NCBI GenBank assembly: GCA_963377175.1
Contig: CAUJNA010002757.1
Location: forward strand, 151,501 to 215,500
Source: Effrenium voratum
Lineage: Eukaryota; Sar; Dinophyceae; Suessiales; Symbiodiniaceae
DNA length: 64,000 nt
Reading direction: 5' to 3'
The translations under genes and the position numbers were made by a program. The notes below the pieces were generated by a model, which was not told the origin of the DNA, searched no databases, and worked only from the letters and a program-made list of their open reading frames with translations. Below, piece by piece: positions 1 through 9,289 of this stretch. Each line of letters begins with the position of its first letter. The first letter of the stretch is position 1.

Positions 1-560
1 TTTTTTCTGGCGATGTAAAAGGCGAGCCCTCGGGGTAAAACGAGCTTTGGTCTTTGAGTTCAAAGTTTCGGCTTCTGCCTGTATGGTCTTTGTTTGACAT
101 TTGGTTTTGAAAACTACCGTACTTAAGGGTTGCAGATAATTCTTCCCCCCATCTGCTTTCCACGTCAGTTGCCACGAAGATCGGGAAAGTATTTTTTGCC
201 ACCCAGGGCTTAAACAAAAACGCTTGGCCGTTTCAAGCTTGACCTTTTCTCCATTCCCGTGTTTCTGGACTTAAAACATTTCCCTTTCCGGTTTGTGAAT
301 CGTTTGGCTAGATAACTTGCCAAGTAAGGGGGCTAACCTTTGGTGAATCCTAAAAGCACATGTTGACCAGTCTTGTTTTCATATGCCCATGAGTTAATTA
401 GCTGAGAACCCCGTGAACCGGTTTCCAAACGAGCAGCAAACCACAACTGAGACTTAGCGAGGCGACGGGAGCCTGAAGCTGCTGAGAGATGGCCGTGTGA
501 TCGGCACTGAGCAGCACCTTTTCACCGAGGCGCTGGAAGATGCCGAAGCTTGGCCAGACT
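1..560. other. unrecognised non-coding sequence
   Basis: No exon-like segment, RNA gene or repeat family could be recognised here on either strand. Confidence 0.4.
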
Positions 561-567
561 GGCGGTC

Positions 568-615
568 GGTGGGTGGGTGGGTGGGTTGGCTGGTTGGTTG
601 GCTGGCTGGCTGACT
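568..615. repeat. GGGT/GGCT microsatellite
   Basis: Short run of GGGT followed by GGTT and GGCT units. It is the same G/T type as the tracts at 6029-6340 and in the terminal array of the window. It creates a Pro/Thr/Gln-rich shadow ORF on the minus strand. Confidence 0.85.
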
Positions 616-732
616 CAGCCCCCGGGCTCCTACGGGAAACAACTAGACCCTAGGTTGTTTTTTTTCTCCCGAAAGCATCGCGAAGGGTTCTTCCGCGCGG
701 AGCTCTCGGACCGACTTGCATAGAGTCACTTG

Positions 733-1322
733 CGCAGAGTGAAATACATGGAGCCAAGTGCATGGAACCAAGTGCATAGAGCCGTGCATGGAGCCAAGAT
801 GAGCCAAGTGCATAGAGCCAAGTTCATAGAGCCAAGTGCATAGGGCCAAGTGCAAATACAGCCAAGTGCATAGAGCCAAGTGCACAGAGCCGAGTGCATA
901 GAGCCGAGTGCATAGAGCCAAGCGCATGGCGCCAAGTGCAAAGAGCCAAGTGCATAAGCCAAGTGCACAGAGCCACGTGCATAGAGCCAAGTGCATAGAG
1001 CCAAGTGCATAGAGCCGAATGCACAGAGCCGAGTGCGTAGAGCCGAGTGCACAGAGCCGAGTGCGTAGAGCCGAGTGCGCAAAGCCGAGTGCACAGAGCC
1101 ACGTGCATAGAGCCAAGTGCATAGAGCCAAGTGCATAGAGCCGAATGCACAGAGCCGAGTGCGTAGAGCCGAGTGCGCAGAGCCGAGTGCGTAGAGCCGA
1201 GTGCGCAAAGCCGAGTGCACAGAGCCGAGCGCATAGAGCCGAGTGCATAGAGCCAAGTGCAAGAAGCCAAGTGCATAGAGCCAAGTGCAGAGAGCCAAGC
1301 GCATAGAGCCAAGTGCATAGCG
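733..1322. repeat. 14-bp tandem array
   Basis: About 40 copies of a 14-bp unit, consensus AGAGCCAAGTGCAT with A/G variation at several sites. Fourteen is not a multiple of three, so three overlapping frames stay open and translate into the same 14-residue periodic peptide (HSALCTRLYALGSM-like) in different phases. That is the mark of a satellite and not of a gene. Variant units (GAGCCGAGTGCGT) alternate in the central part, a weak higher-order pattern. Confidence 0.93.
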
Positions 1323-1377
1323 CTTCGGCGTTAGCAGCTAGTGAAAGATTTGCATGCTAGGGCGCCGGGGCAGGACT

Positions 1378-2080
1378 TTGATCGTCGATCGGGATTGCGA
1401 CCCTCTGCGGGCATCGGCGTGGTCGAGGTGCAAAAACTCAAGATTTTTTGCGATTCTTGCGGTGCCCGCGCAACCCTCTGCGGGGATCGGCGTGGTCGAG
1501 GTGCAGAAACTCGAGGTTTTTTGCGATTCTTGCGGTGCCCACGCGACCCTCTGCGGGGATCGGCGTGGTCGAGGTGCAAAAACTCGAGGTTTTTTGCATT
1601 TTTGCGGTGCTCGGATGAACCCTGCGGGGATCGGCGCGGCCGACGTAGAAAAACTCGGTTTTTTGCGATTCTTGCGGTGCCCGCGCGACCCTCTGCGCGG
1701 TCAAGGTGCAAAAGTGCCCGCGCGACCCTCTGCGGGGATCGGCGTGGTCGAGGTGCAGAAACTCGAGGTTTTTTGCGATTCTTGCGGTCTGCGGGGATCG
1801 GCGTGGTCGAGGTGCATTTTTTGCGGTGCTCGGATGAACCCTGCGGGGATCGGCGCGGTCGACGTACAAAAACTCGGTTTTTTGCGATTCTTGCGGTGCC
1901 CGCGCGACCCTCTGCGGGATCGGCGTGGTCGAGGTACAGAAACTCGTTTTTTTGCGATTCTTGCGGTGCGCGACCCTCTGCGGGGATCGGCGTCCAGGTG
2001 CAAAAACTCGAGGTTTTTTTTGCGTTTTGGCGGTGCGCGGATGAACCCTCTGCGGGGATCGTGCGTGTCGACGCGCTCTC
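1378..2080. repeat. 73-bp GC-rich tandem array
   Basis: Roughly nine to ten copies of a unit that contains CCCTCTGCGGGGATCGGC, then GTGGTCGAGGTGC, then a T-run followed by GCGATTCTTGCGG. The CCCT(CT)GCGGGG landmark recurs at 1474, 1547 and 1620, giving a 73-bp period. Later copies are shortened by internal deletions. All six frames give Arg/Pro/Gly-rich shadow ORFs. Confidence 0.9.
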
Positions 2081-2129
2081 GCTGTGGTTCGTGTTAGTCT
2101 CGGCGAACCCTCTGCGCGTGTTTTGTACT

Positions 2130-2215
2130 CGCGAAATGGCCTTTGGAAGTTTTCTCGTGGTTTGCGCGCCTGCTTTCGCAATCGTGCGGTTGCGAGTTCG
2201 ATTCCCCCCTGGTCC
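2130..2215 (+). other. tRNA-like (pol III box) remnant
   Basis: Directly after the 73-bp array there is a B-box-like sequence AGTTCGATTCC (2195-2205), one base from the GGTTCGANTCC consensus. A weak A-box-like TGGCCTTTGG lies about 59 bp upstream (2137). The T-stem around it does not pair well, so an intact tRNA is not supported. A SINE-type or tRNA-derived fragment is a reasonable alternative to chance. Confidence 0.3.
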
Positions 2216-2289
2216 GCGGCAAGCAAAGAAGCCGTAGTATGTGGAGTGTACTCCTGGCGGCTCCGACCGGAAAATCGCAACCATGAAGC

Positions 2290-2515
2290 GCAGACGTGTA
2301 GCGCGCGGAGCACCTCCGCAGCTCAGCTCAGGCAGAGCATCTTGCGCACAGATACAAGCGCCGAGCGTCTTGCGGACAGAAACTTGCACAGAGCACGTGC
2401 ACAGAACAGCTTGAAGACAGATGTCGAGTCACTTGCGTGCAGCAGCTTGCAGAGAGCAACTTGCGCGCAGCAGCCTGGAACAATGCAGCTTGCGCAGACA
2501 CTGCCATGTTTCCTC
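2290..2515. repeat. degenerate CTTGCRCACAG-type repeats
   Basis: The words CTTGCGCACAGA, CTTGCACAGAGCA and CTTGCGCGCAGCAG recur at irregular spacing of about 20-25 bp. This is a decayed tandem array with no clean unit. Confidence 0.55.
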
Positions 2516-2519
2516 TCGT

Positions 2520-3030
2520 AGGACGATGAGATGGAGCTCTCATGTGACCATACACATTGACCATCGCCGCGCGCAGACACTCTCGCCGCATCGATTTAGG
2601 GCCAACCGTCCTCTAGTTGAACTATATGCGTTTTGCAGCCCGGCCAGGACTCACCCTGTTCTTGCATCAGCTTACCCCCCTTGTTTACAGGAAACAGGAA
2701 GCAGGGGAGGGTGGGATAAAAACTCCTGGTTGTGCTAAATAGCAGAGACTTTGTATTATCCCTCCAAAGAACAAGGGACAAACAATTGTTTTTCCTCCAG
2801 ACCACCTTTTTGGCACATGTCGGCACTCCACTTGCAAAGGATGGACTCGGCCTGTTTCTCGTGGCGTGTGCTTTCTTGAGGGTTCCCCTTTTAAGGCTGG
2901 TTTAAAGACCACAAATTGTTGGGCCAAAGAGGTCCTGTCTACCCCCCCATTTGATTTGATGTCCGGCTCTTGCAAGAGCGCTATGCGAAACCAGCAACTC
3001 GGCTCAACCGAACACTCACGAGAGCCACGG
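2520..3030. other. unrecognised non-coding sequence
   Basis: No gene was recognised. It contains a word shared with several other places in the window (GGTTCCCCTTTTAAGG-like at 2880), part of a dispersed, strongly diverged repeat family. Confidence 0.35.
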
Positions 3031-3037
3031 GCAAGCC

Positions 3038-3154
3038 ATGGCTTTCTCAGTCATGGCCTTGGTGCCTTTCATGTTTGCCCTTGCGGCAGACGCTTGGCTG
3101 CAAGAGATTTGCCGAAACTACGCCCAATACTTTGGGCGATACTTTTGTTGAATC
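3038..3154 (+). CDS. putative first exon with signal peptide or membrane anchor
   Basis: An ATG at 3038 opens a frame of about 38 codons beginning MAFSVMALVPFMFALAADAW. This is a hydrophobic stretch ending in small residues, as in a signal peptide, followed by a polar segment (LQEICRNYAQYFGRYF). The frame meets a stop just after TTTTG, so the exon probably splices out within the last few codons. Two other exon islands follow on the same strand (3529 and 4047), so it may be the first exon of that gene. The product is not recognised. The case rests on amino-acid character, and a chance ORF is not excluded. Confidence 0.4.
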
Positions 3155-3528
3155 CACCTTGCCCAAAAAAGGGTGTGTACTTTTGTTTAGGATTTGGACC
3201 CCCCATAAAGGAATTATGGGCCCCCAAAAATCATGGATCTCCTTTTGGTTTCCCTTTAAAAATACGAAAAAGGGATACCGAGCCTCAAAACGACGCCCAA
3301 ATGGGACAAACAGCTCCTCCCACCCAACATGGAACCACGGAGGGTTGAGGAGACCATTGTCCTGGCGCCTTTTGGTGGAAGCCATTTTGACTGGGAGGGT
3401 TCCCATATGTCTGTGTACCTTGACACGTAGACGTTTTTCCGTGCACCCTATGTGGCTAAATATCACACATCTATTTGTGCACATCCCTTTTTCCGTTCAA
3501 ACCAGGGGCAGACTTGCGTTCCCCGCAG

Positions 3529-3666
3529 GCGGAGGCGGAAGTGGAGATGTGCATGTTGCAGCACAACACGGTGCTCAGCGAGCGGAAATTGAAATACCCT
3601 CATCCATGGGAAGCGCACAACTTCACGGTGGCCTTCTTCGAGAAGGGGTGGTCACATGGAGTCAAG
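3529..3666 (+). CDS. internal exon, unknown protein
   Basis: This is a 138-nt (46-codon) open segment bounded by an AG acceptor (CCCCGCAG, ends 3528) and a GT donor (GTCAAG then GTTGCG, from 3667). Codons are GC-rich at third positions, unlike the flanks. The peptide starts AEAEVEMCMLQHNTVLSERK and includes YPHPWEAHNFTVAFFEKGWS. It keeps phase at both ends. I do not recognise a domain. It lies between the signal-peptide-like exon (3038) and the exon at 4047, all on the plus strand, and could belong to the same gene. Confidence 0.5.
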
Positions 3667-4046
3667 GTTGCGGTCTGAATCGCGTGGCGTACTTTTTAAG
3701 GTCAACCAGCGCAAGCGAACCTTTTGATGTTCTCGGGTCCGTCTCAGATGCAAATGTGGTTACTCACCATGGGTACTCACCAAACCCATGGTACGTCCCT
3801 GTTCTGTGGGCTCCCAAACCATCTCAGCATCCGTAATCTTCCGAACTCGGGAAAGCAGAGAGATACATAGATCCACCTATAGTGGAGTAGAATACGTATG
3901 CCACTCAAGTCACAGACCATAAGTGAAGTGGTTGTAATTCTTGTTCAGTGGGATCCAGCCAGGGTTGCTCAAGCAGTAAGTCGACCATCCACGTTCCATA
4001 CAGAATGAATTGCATGATCACCATGGTAGCTATTGGCTTTTTGCAG

Positions 4047-4215
4047 ATTTTCTGTCAAGTACATGAAGTGGATCTCAGCCGAAGGCCAGAGATTGAGACG
4101 CTGACCAATGATGTCTTCACCTACTTGGGTTTGCCCAGCACGGAGCTCGGAGTCTGGCAGGTCCCGTGCTACGAGCGCTGCTTCAATCGACATGCAAGCG
4201 TGCGATATTTGATCA
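4047..4215 (+). CDS. exon of a sulfotransferase-like protein (C-terminal type segment)
   Basis: The exon follows an AG acceptor (TTTTTGCAG, ends 4046). Its frame reads VHEVDLSRRPEIETLTNDV and continues FTYLGLPSTELGVWQVPCYE. The pattern of a helix followed by (F/Y)LGLP resembles the segment near the C-terminus of Golgi-type and carbohydrate sulfotransferases (L..L..FLGLP). Codons are strongly GC-ending, which supports real coding. The 3' boundary is uncertain: the frame stays open to a TGA at 4275-4277, but the last codons become AT-rich. The assignment rests mostly on the neighbouring exon at 4939, which carries the PAPS-binding motif. Confidence 0.45.
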
Positions 4216-4274
4216 ACATGTGCCTCAGCGAACAAGATTTATTCATCTTCTTTTCAAATCACCGCGCTAGTGTT

Positions 4275-4938
4275 TGAAAGACTTGTGATTTATTTAGTTG
4301 CAAACAAGTCAGTGTTTTTTCTAGGGCGAATCCACTGAGAAAGTGAGTTTTGCTGCGGAATCACCCCACAAGGGCGCCAAAAGGTTGCCTGCATAATATT
4401 TCCTAGAGCTTCACTGTTTTCGGCATTTGTTTAGTTTTGCGTTGGTTCGGTTCTGCTCAGTTACAAGGGCGGTGCAACAAACATAGTTGCTTGGTTTCAT
4501 CCAGAGGTTGGAACGAGGATTTCTAATTGCCGGCTCTCTTGCCATTTGACTGTCCAGGCCGTTGTTGTGCAAGATAGCGCGTGTCGAAGCAGAAAACCCG
4601 ACAATTTTCATTTCAGGACTAACTGAGAAGCTACGCCACGAGGGCAACACTGTGTCCAATCTTTTCGCTCCGGTACTATCTTACATTGGATGAGTCTTTG
4701 GGGATTGATTCATTCGGGTTCAACAACGGTTGGAAAGGACCGCCATCATGCCTGCGCCAGCCTTAGCCAACCTTTGCTTTGTTTGTGCTGTTTGGTTTTC
4801 TTCATCTTCAATGAATAAATTTAGGGGTATAAATTGACAAAGCGCCTGTTCCATGGCAAATACCTCCTGTTTTGAGTCAGGAATTATTATGATACCTTAC
4901 AAGTCAGTGTTTGATGGGAATCTTTTGATTGGCACCAG
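4275..4938. other. intron-like sequence
   Basis: AT-richer sequence between two exon islands. It contains TCCACTGAGAAAGTGAG (4331-4347), which resembles the right end of the short inverted-repeat element described at 35263 and 52260. No matching left end was found. Confidence 0.35.
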
Positions 4939-5088
4939 GTACACCCCAGAGGAGGTTGGCAAAGAACTCCGCAACCGGCCCAACCTCCGAGCGGTGGTTC
5001 CCGTGCGAAACCCTGTGCACATGGTCGCCGCGTCGTACTGCAGCTTGGGCAGCAATGGGCAGCACCGCAGGGTTCATGGAGGCTTCTG
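4939..5088 (+). CDS. sulfotransferase-like exon with 3'-phosphate-binding motif
   Basis: 150-nt exon bounded by CACCAG (acceptor, ends 4938) and GTAAGG (donor, from 5089). It reads TPEEVGKELRNRPNLRAVVP then VRNPVHMVAASYCSLGSNG. The sequence (V)RNPxxxxxSxY is the 3'-phosphate (PAPS) binding motif of the sulfotransferase family, which transfers sulfate from PAPS to hydroxyl or amino groups, often in the Golgi. The usual Arg or Asp after NP is replaced by VHM. The P-loop exon expected upstream was not found. In a normal sulfotransferase this motif precedes the FLGLP segment, yet here that segment lies upstream at 4047. The two exons may therefore belong to two tandem copies. Confidence 0.55.
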
Positions 5089-5520
5089 GTAAGGTCTTTG
5101 TAAACCGTTGCAAAAGGACGTTTAGCACAAGAACTTGCGCAGTGCTGGAAGTAATTGAGTGTGCTTTCTTTGAGGAATGCTCTGTGCATGCGAGAGCCAG
5201 GAGATGTTCCAGCAAAAAAATGGCAAAGCTAAGATGAAGCTACAAAGCTCGAGGGCTCGGGAATGGAAGCGAGCAGACACCGTGGCTATGAGCGTGAATG
5301 TGGCTCTTCCGCATGTGCGCAAACGGTACGCTTAATGGAAGCAATCCAGGAGTGCGCGCCGACTGAGTCGCAACCTTCCAATTGTGAATCCTTTGTCGAC
5401 TTCTGGGGGGTTCGACAGTCACAAGAAGCTTGTTTTGTTTCTTTTCGTTTTTGACTTGGCTCACGGAGCCCTGTGTGCTTTCAGAGGGGGCGGCCTTGAA
5501 AAGTTGGGTGTTTCATTTCG
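5089..5520. other. probable intron or downstream sequence with weak exon candidates
   Basis: Two short open segments have some protein character (about 5110-5220, RTFSTRTCAVLEVIECAFF; and about 5288-5330, MSVNVALPHVRKR before a GT). Neither is strong enough to annotate as an exon. Confidence 0.25.
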
Positions 5521-5524
5521 AGAT

Positions 5525-5670
5525 TTTATGACCAACTAGCTAGCTACCTGCCAGCTAAAATGCACCCTGGCTAGCTAGCAAATTGGTTGACTGCTAGCTT
5601 TTTGGTAGCTCAGTGACTCGCGAACTGGCGACCAAACCCATTGACTAGTTAGCTATCAACAATTTCTGAC
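5525..5670. repeat. TAGCTAGC-rich tract
   Basis: The tetranucleotide words AGCT, GCTA and CTAG recur very densely (ACTAGCTAGCTACC, GGCTAGCTAGC). A second such tract lies at 6375-6540 and a short one at 18640-18710, each next to a copy of the duplicated segment. Confidence 0.6.
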
Positions 5671-6028
5671 TTTGCCAAGTCCAGCTACGCTTTTTGCCTT
5701 TGAGCTCGAAGAGCGACGGCAACCCTACCTTTAGGGTATACTGCTGACGTGTTTTGCCATCATCCCCGGCATCCCATCAACCTTTCAAATGGGCCCCTGC
5801 TTTTGCGAATGCGGGCGTAGCAAGCATGATTGTGATCAAGCGATCGGGGCTTCCGCTGGGCCCGTCGCCCATGATGCGGAAAACATTGCAAGAACCGTTG
5901 TTTGCATGCCTTTGCGTTTTTGTTTGTTCGTTTTTGTGTGTGGCTGTGAGGGAATGCCGGGGACGCAGTCTTCGTCTGAACGGCTTTAGGTGCTGCGCTT
6001 GCCCCGGCATAAAGCGTGGATGACGCAC

Positions 6029-6340
6029 GGTTGGGTGGGTGGGTGGGTGGGTGGGTGGGTGGGTGGGTGGGTGGGTGGGTGGGTGGGTGGGTGGGTGGGT
6101 GGGTGGGTGGGTGGGTGGGTAGGTGGCGAGGTGGGTAGGTGGGTAGGCGGGTAGGTGGGTGGGTGAGTAGGTGAGGTGGGTAGGTGGGTAGGTGGGTAGG
6201 TGGGCAGGTGGGTAGGAGGGTAGGAGGGTAGGAGGGTAAGAGGGTAGGAGGGAAGGGTGGTAGGAGGGTGGGCGGGGCGGGCGGGTGGGCGGGCGCGCGT
6301 GCGGGTGGGTGGGTGGGTGGGTGGCTGGGTGGGCGGGTAC
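6029..6340. repeat. GGGT microsatellite, degenerating downstream
   Basis: About 24 perfect GGGT units (6029-6120) pass into GGGTA, GGTAGGA and GGGC variants. The plus strand is a strong G-quadruplex candidate. Minus-strand ORFs of Pro/Thr/His repeats are trivial shadows. The duplicated copy has only a short G/T tract here (about 18555-18620). Confidence 0.93.
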
Positions 6341-6374
6341 CCACAATTGAAATTGCCAGACAACCATAAACGCA

Positions 6375-6540
6375 TAGCTACACCGCTGGCTAGCTGGCTG
6401 GATAGCCGGCTGACAAGCTGGAGCTATTCGCCTTCCTCTTGAACTAGTTAGCTATCTAACTTGACTAGCGCATCAACAACTAGCTAAGTAGCTAGCTACT
6501 GAACTGCTGGCTAACCACTCATCACTCAACCAGCTAACTT
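6375..6540. repeat. second TAGCTAGC-rich tract
   Basis: Dense GCTA/CTAG words (CTGGCTAGCTGGCTGG, AACTAGCTAAGTAGCTAGC) of the same kind as 5525-5670. Confidence 0.55.
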
Positions 6541-7221
6541 GAATTTCACGCTCGCATGGTCAGCGTTGGCATGCACTGGCGCAGACTGCCTAGATACAGT
6601 TGCATTTAGCCATGCCGGGCCCTGAAGCAAATGGGCCATTCGAAGTTGGCGCTGCTCATGGTTTCCTTTCTTTTGCGCGGGCTTGCCCTGGCTGCGCGTG
6701 GTTTCCGATGAGGCTTGCCGACTTGCACCGCTTTCTAATTTGCTTGGGTGCGTTCCCTTTAATGACCAACAGGAAGACAAGAAAGGGACTCGTCCCTGAT
6801 TTGTTTGGACACCAAGTCTTTCGTGTATCCTTCAGGCTCTTTGATGAGGGGGGAGGAGACGGCCAACGCCGACCTCTGGCAAGCCCTGCTGGTGGTGCCG
6901 GAATCAGTACAAGGCCAGGGCCAACCCCATGCAACATGTTGAAGTCTGTGAATGAGTTTCCACATAAGAGGAACCACCCCTGAGTAGCATGGTCCTCCGA
7001 ATTAGTCCATATTGGACGCTACACAGCCCTGCGTAGACAACTCTTGCAACCAACTCACGACACGTCTTGGAAGATGATTGTTTGCCCAGGCTTTTGTTTA
7101 CACATCGCGTTTCAAACAGCATAAATATGCAGAAAGCCTCGCAAAACGATAGGGCGCCCCACCAAAACCGATAAGATGGTTTGTGAAAAACGTTTGCCGC
7201 GCTTGCGAATGTGTGCTCAAG

Positions 7222-7222
<1 letters not shown>

Positions 7223-7306
<84 letters not shown>
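7223..7306 (+). repeat. (CAG)28 triplet tract
   Basis: 84 nt of uninterrupted CAG. It reads as Gln, Ser or Ala in the three plus frames. The surrounding frames are not otherwise gene-like and the tract is absent from the duplicated copy near 19375, so a coding role is unlikely. Confidence 0.97.
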
Positions 7307-7307
<1 letters not shown>

Positions 7308-7317
7308 CAAGTGGTCC

Positions 7318-7719
7318 AAGCGTACTTCGCGTACGAGACTTGTGCTACAAGTCAAACGTTACGATTTTCAAGCTGGAGCTGCGGAAGTGTATTTGCGTAC
7401 TAGACTTGCGCTACAAAGTTGAGATTTTCGAGCTGGAGCTGCGCGAGTCTACTTCGCGTGCTAGACTTGTCACACAAAGTTGCGATTTTTGAGTTGGAGC
7501 TGCGGAAGAATTCGAGTACCTGACTCTTGTACTAAACTTGTTGCGATTTTCCGGCTGGAGCCGCGGAAGTGTACTTCGAGTACTAGACTTGCGCTACCAA
7601 GTAGCGATTTTCGAGCTGAAGCTGCGGAAGTAAGGGTACTTCGCGTACTGGACTTCTGCTACAAAGCTGAAATTTTCGAGCTAAGTGTTCTTTGCGTAAT
7701 TACTGGACTTGTGCTACAA
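7318..7719. repeat. 60-bp satellite, left part
   Basis: About six to seven diverged copies of a unit containing CGTACTAGACTTGYGCTACA, AAGTTGCGATTTTCGAGCTG and GAGCTGCGGAAGTG. AGCTGGAGCT at 7371 and 7431 gives a 60-bp spacing. The array stops at TACAA (7715-7719), where the 10.5-kb insertion begins, and resumes at 18257. Confidence 0.85.
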
Positions 7720-7763
7720 CCCTTAAAATAAGTTTGGTGAACAGATCGTAGGTGAACAGCTCG
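7720..7763 (+). repeat. left terminal inverted repeat of the 10.5-kb element
   Basis: Carries two GGTGAACAG words separated by ATCGTA. It pairs with 18213-18256 at roughly 36 of 42 aligned positions (hand alignment). Confidence 0.65.
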
Positions 7764-8039
7764 TAAGGCCCCCCAGAAAAGAAACGACAGAAACCGACAA
7801 AAACCGACAAACAATGAAAAACATATCAGCTCAAGTCCAAACAGCTACGGCACTCAATGATGTGCTACCAGTAATGCATTAGAAAAAGCAAACATTAACA
7901 GCCAAAAAACAGCAACCAACAAACAACAACAAGCAACAAGCTAACAACAAACAACACAAACACAACACGAGCAACAGTGCAACAACCAACACAATACAAT
8001 AACACTAACGGACAACCACACTTACACAGACACAGACAA
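7764..8039. other. A-rich spacer with CCGACAAAAACCGACAAAC words
   Basis: AC-rich and A-rich sequence with no gene. The word CCGACAAAAACCGACAAAC also occurs near the other end of the element (about 18130-18165) in the same orientation. Confidence 0.5.
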
Positions 8040-8510
8040 AGTAGACTTTCAAAGACATGGGACCAGCGACCGTTGAGAACTGCGAGGGACAGAGAACTTT
8101 AACGATGTGGAAACGGCAACCAGTAAGAACCGTGACGGACAGTTTCTAAGACATGGAACACGCGACCGTTGATAACCGCGACGGACAGAGAACTTTAACG
8201 TCGTCGAAAAAGCGACCATTCTTAGGAACCGTGACGGACAGAGACTTTCAAAGGCATGGGCAAAGCGACCGTTGAGAACTGTGACGGACAGAGAACTTTA
8301 ACGACGTGGAGAAAGCGACCAGTAAGATCCGTAACGGACAGAGACTTTCAAAGGCATGGATTAAAGCGACCGTTGAGAACCGTGAGGGACAGAGAACTTA
8401 AACGACGTGGAAACGGCGACCAGTAAGAACTGTGACGGACAGAGACGTTCAAAAGCATGGGAAAACCGACCGTTGAGAAGCGTAACGGACAGAGAACTTA
8501 AGCAAGTTTG
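8040..8510. repeat. 50-bp tandem array organised as 100-bp dimers
   Basis: GACGGACAGAGA-type landmarks recur every 50 bp (8233, 8283, 8333). Two alternating variants follow them: ACTTTCAAAGGCATGG with GCGACCGTTGAGAAC, and ACTTTAACGACGTGG with GCGACCAGTAAGA. The repeat is therefore a 100-bp dimer. An inverted fragment of the same array lies at 9090-9215. Confidence 0.88.
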
Positions 8511-8739
8511 GCCACCAATCTGTTCATAAATTACATCAGATTCAGCTTTGTCAAATTTTGTGAGGCCTGACGGTCCTCACTGACAAAAGGTTCAACATTG
8601 TTGCCCAAACAATCAATGGGTTACACTGTTATTTCATTGGGCACAGTCAGTCAGTGACATTGGCTGGCAAGTGACTGAGGTTCAATGAAAAGTAAGTTTG
8701 ATTTAAAAGCCCCACTTAGACAGAGGCTGCTGATCCTGC

Positions 8740-8840
8740 AAAATTACGGTCATTAAAATGCAGTCTCCGCAGAATAACGGTCAGATCGATAGAAAAATCA
8801 ATTTTAGTAAAGTTAAAGTCTCCGCAGAATTGTCAAGTGT
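8740..8840. repeat. 38-bp satellite fragment
   Basis: Two to three diverged units with GTCTCCGCAGAATAACGGTC, the same family as the large array at 15933-16978. Confidence 0.75.
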
Positions 8841-8869
8841 TATTTGATATTACATGTCATATCATGGCA

Positions 8870-9090
8870 TCGCCTGTTTATAACCGATGTTCAACACTGA
8901 GACCTAGCACTACATTACACTACATTACACGCATACACACATACCTACCCACATTACATACATACACGCATATACACATCGATGCAGGCATACATACATT
9001 CCACTACATCACATCACATCACATTAGCTTACCTTACCTTACCTTACAATACATTCCATTACGCTACATTGCACACATACATACACACAT
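8870..9090. repeat. ACAT/CATTA microsatellite
   Basis: Runs of ACATACAC, CATTACACTA and TTACCTTACC. This is simple sequence with no coding signal. Confidence 0.8.
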
Positions 9091-9215
9091 ACTGGTCGCT
9101 TTTTCCACTTCGTTAAAGCTCCCTGTCCCTCGCGGCTCTTAACGGTCGCTTTCTCCATGTCTTGGAAAGTCTCTGTCCGTCACGGTTTTTGCTGGTTGCT
9201 TTTCCCACGTACTGT
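9090..9215. repeat. inverted fragment of the 50-bp array
   Basis: CTGGTCGCTTTTTCCAC, GGTCGCTTTCTCCATG and TCTCTGTCCGTCACGG are the reverse complement of the units at 8040-8510. The two blocks form a large inverted pair about 580 bp apart. Confidence 0.8.
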
Positions 9216-9278
9216 ACCACGGTCAGATCGTCATCAATGTTAGTCTCCGCAGAATTACGGTCAGATTGTCATCAATTT
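9216..9278. repeat. 38-bp satellite, left of the nested element
   Basis: Two units end in CATCAATTT at 9278, where the nested 6.65-kb element begins. The satellite resumes with TTTAGCCTCCGCAG at 15933. Confidence 0.8.
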
Positions 9279-9289
9279 CTGGAATGACC

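Larger units (their letters stand above)
5825..7130. repeat. duplicated segment, copy 1
   Basis: This segment is homologous in the same orientation to 18397-19390. Shared blocks include GTCTTCGTYTGAAYGGCTTT before GGTGCTGCGCTTG, then GGCGCTGCTCATGGTTTCC followed by TTTCTTTTGCG, then CACGACACGTCTTGGAAGAT. Copy 1 is longer because its GGGT tract (6029-6340) is expanded. No gene was recognised inside it. The ORFs across it are not conserved between the two copies. Confidence 0.8.

Noticed and set aside
643..1318. Three overlapping ORFs of 164-213 codons with Leu/Cys/Ala/His repeats
   Set aside because: All come from a 14-bp satellite read in three phases; identical peptides in different frames show there is no selected frame.
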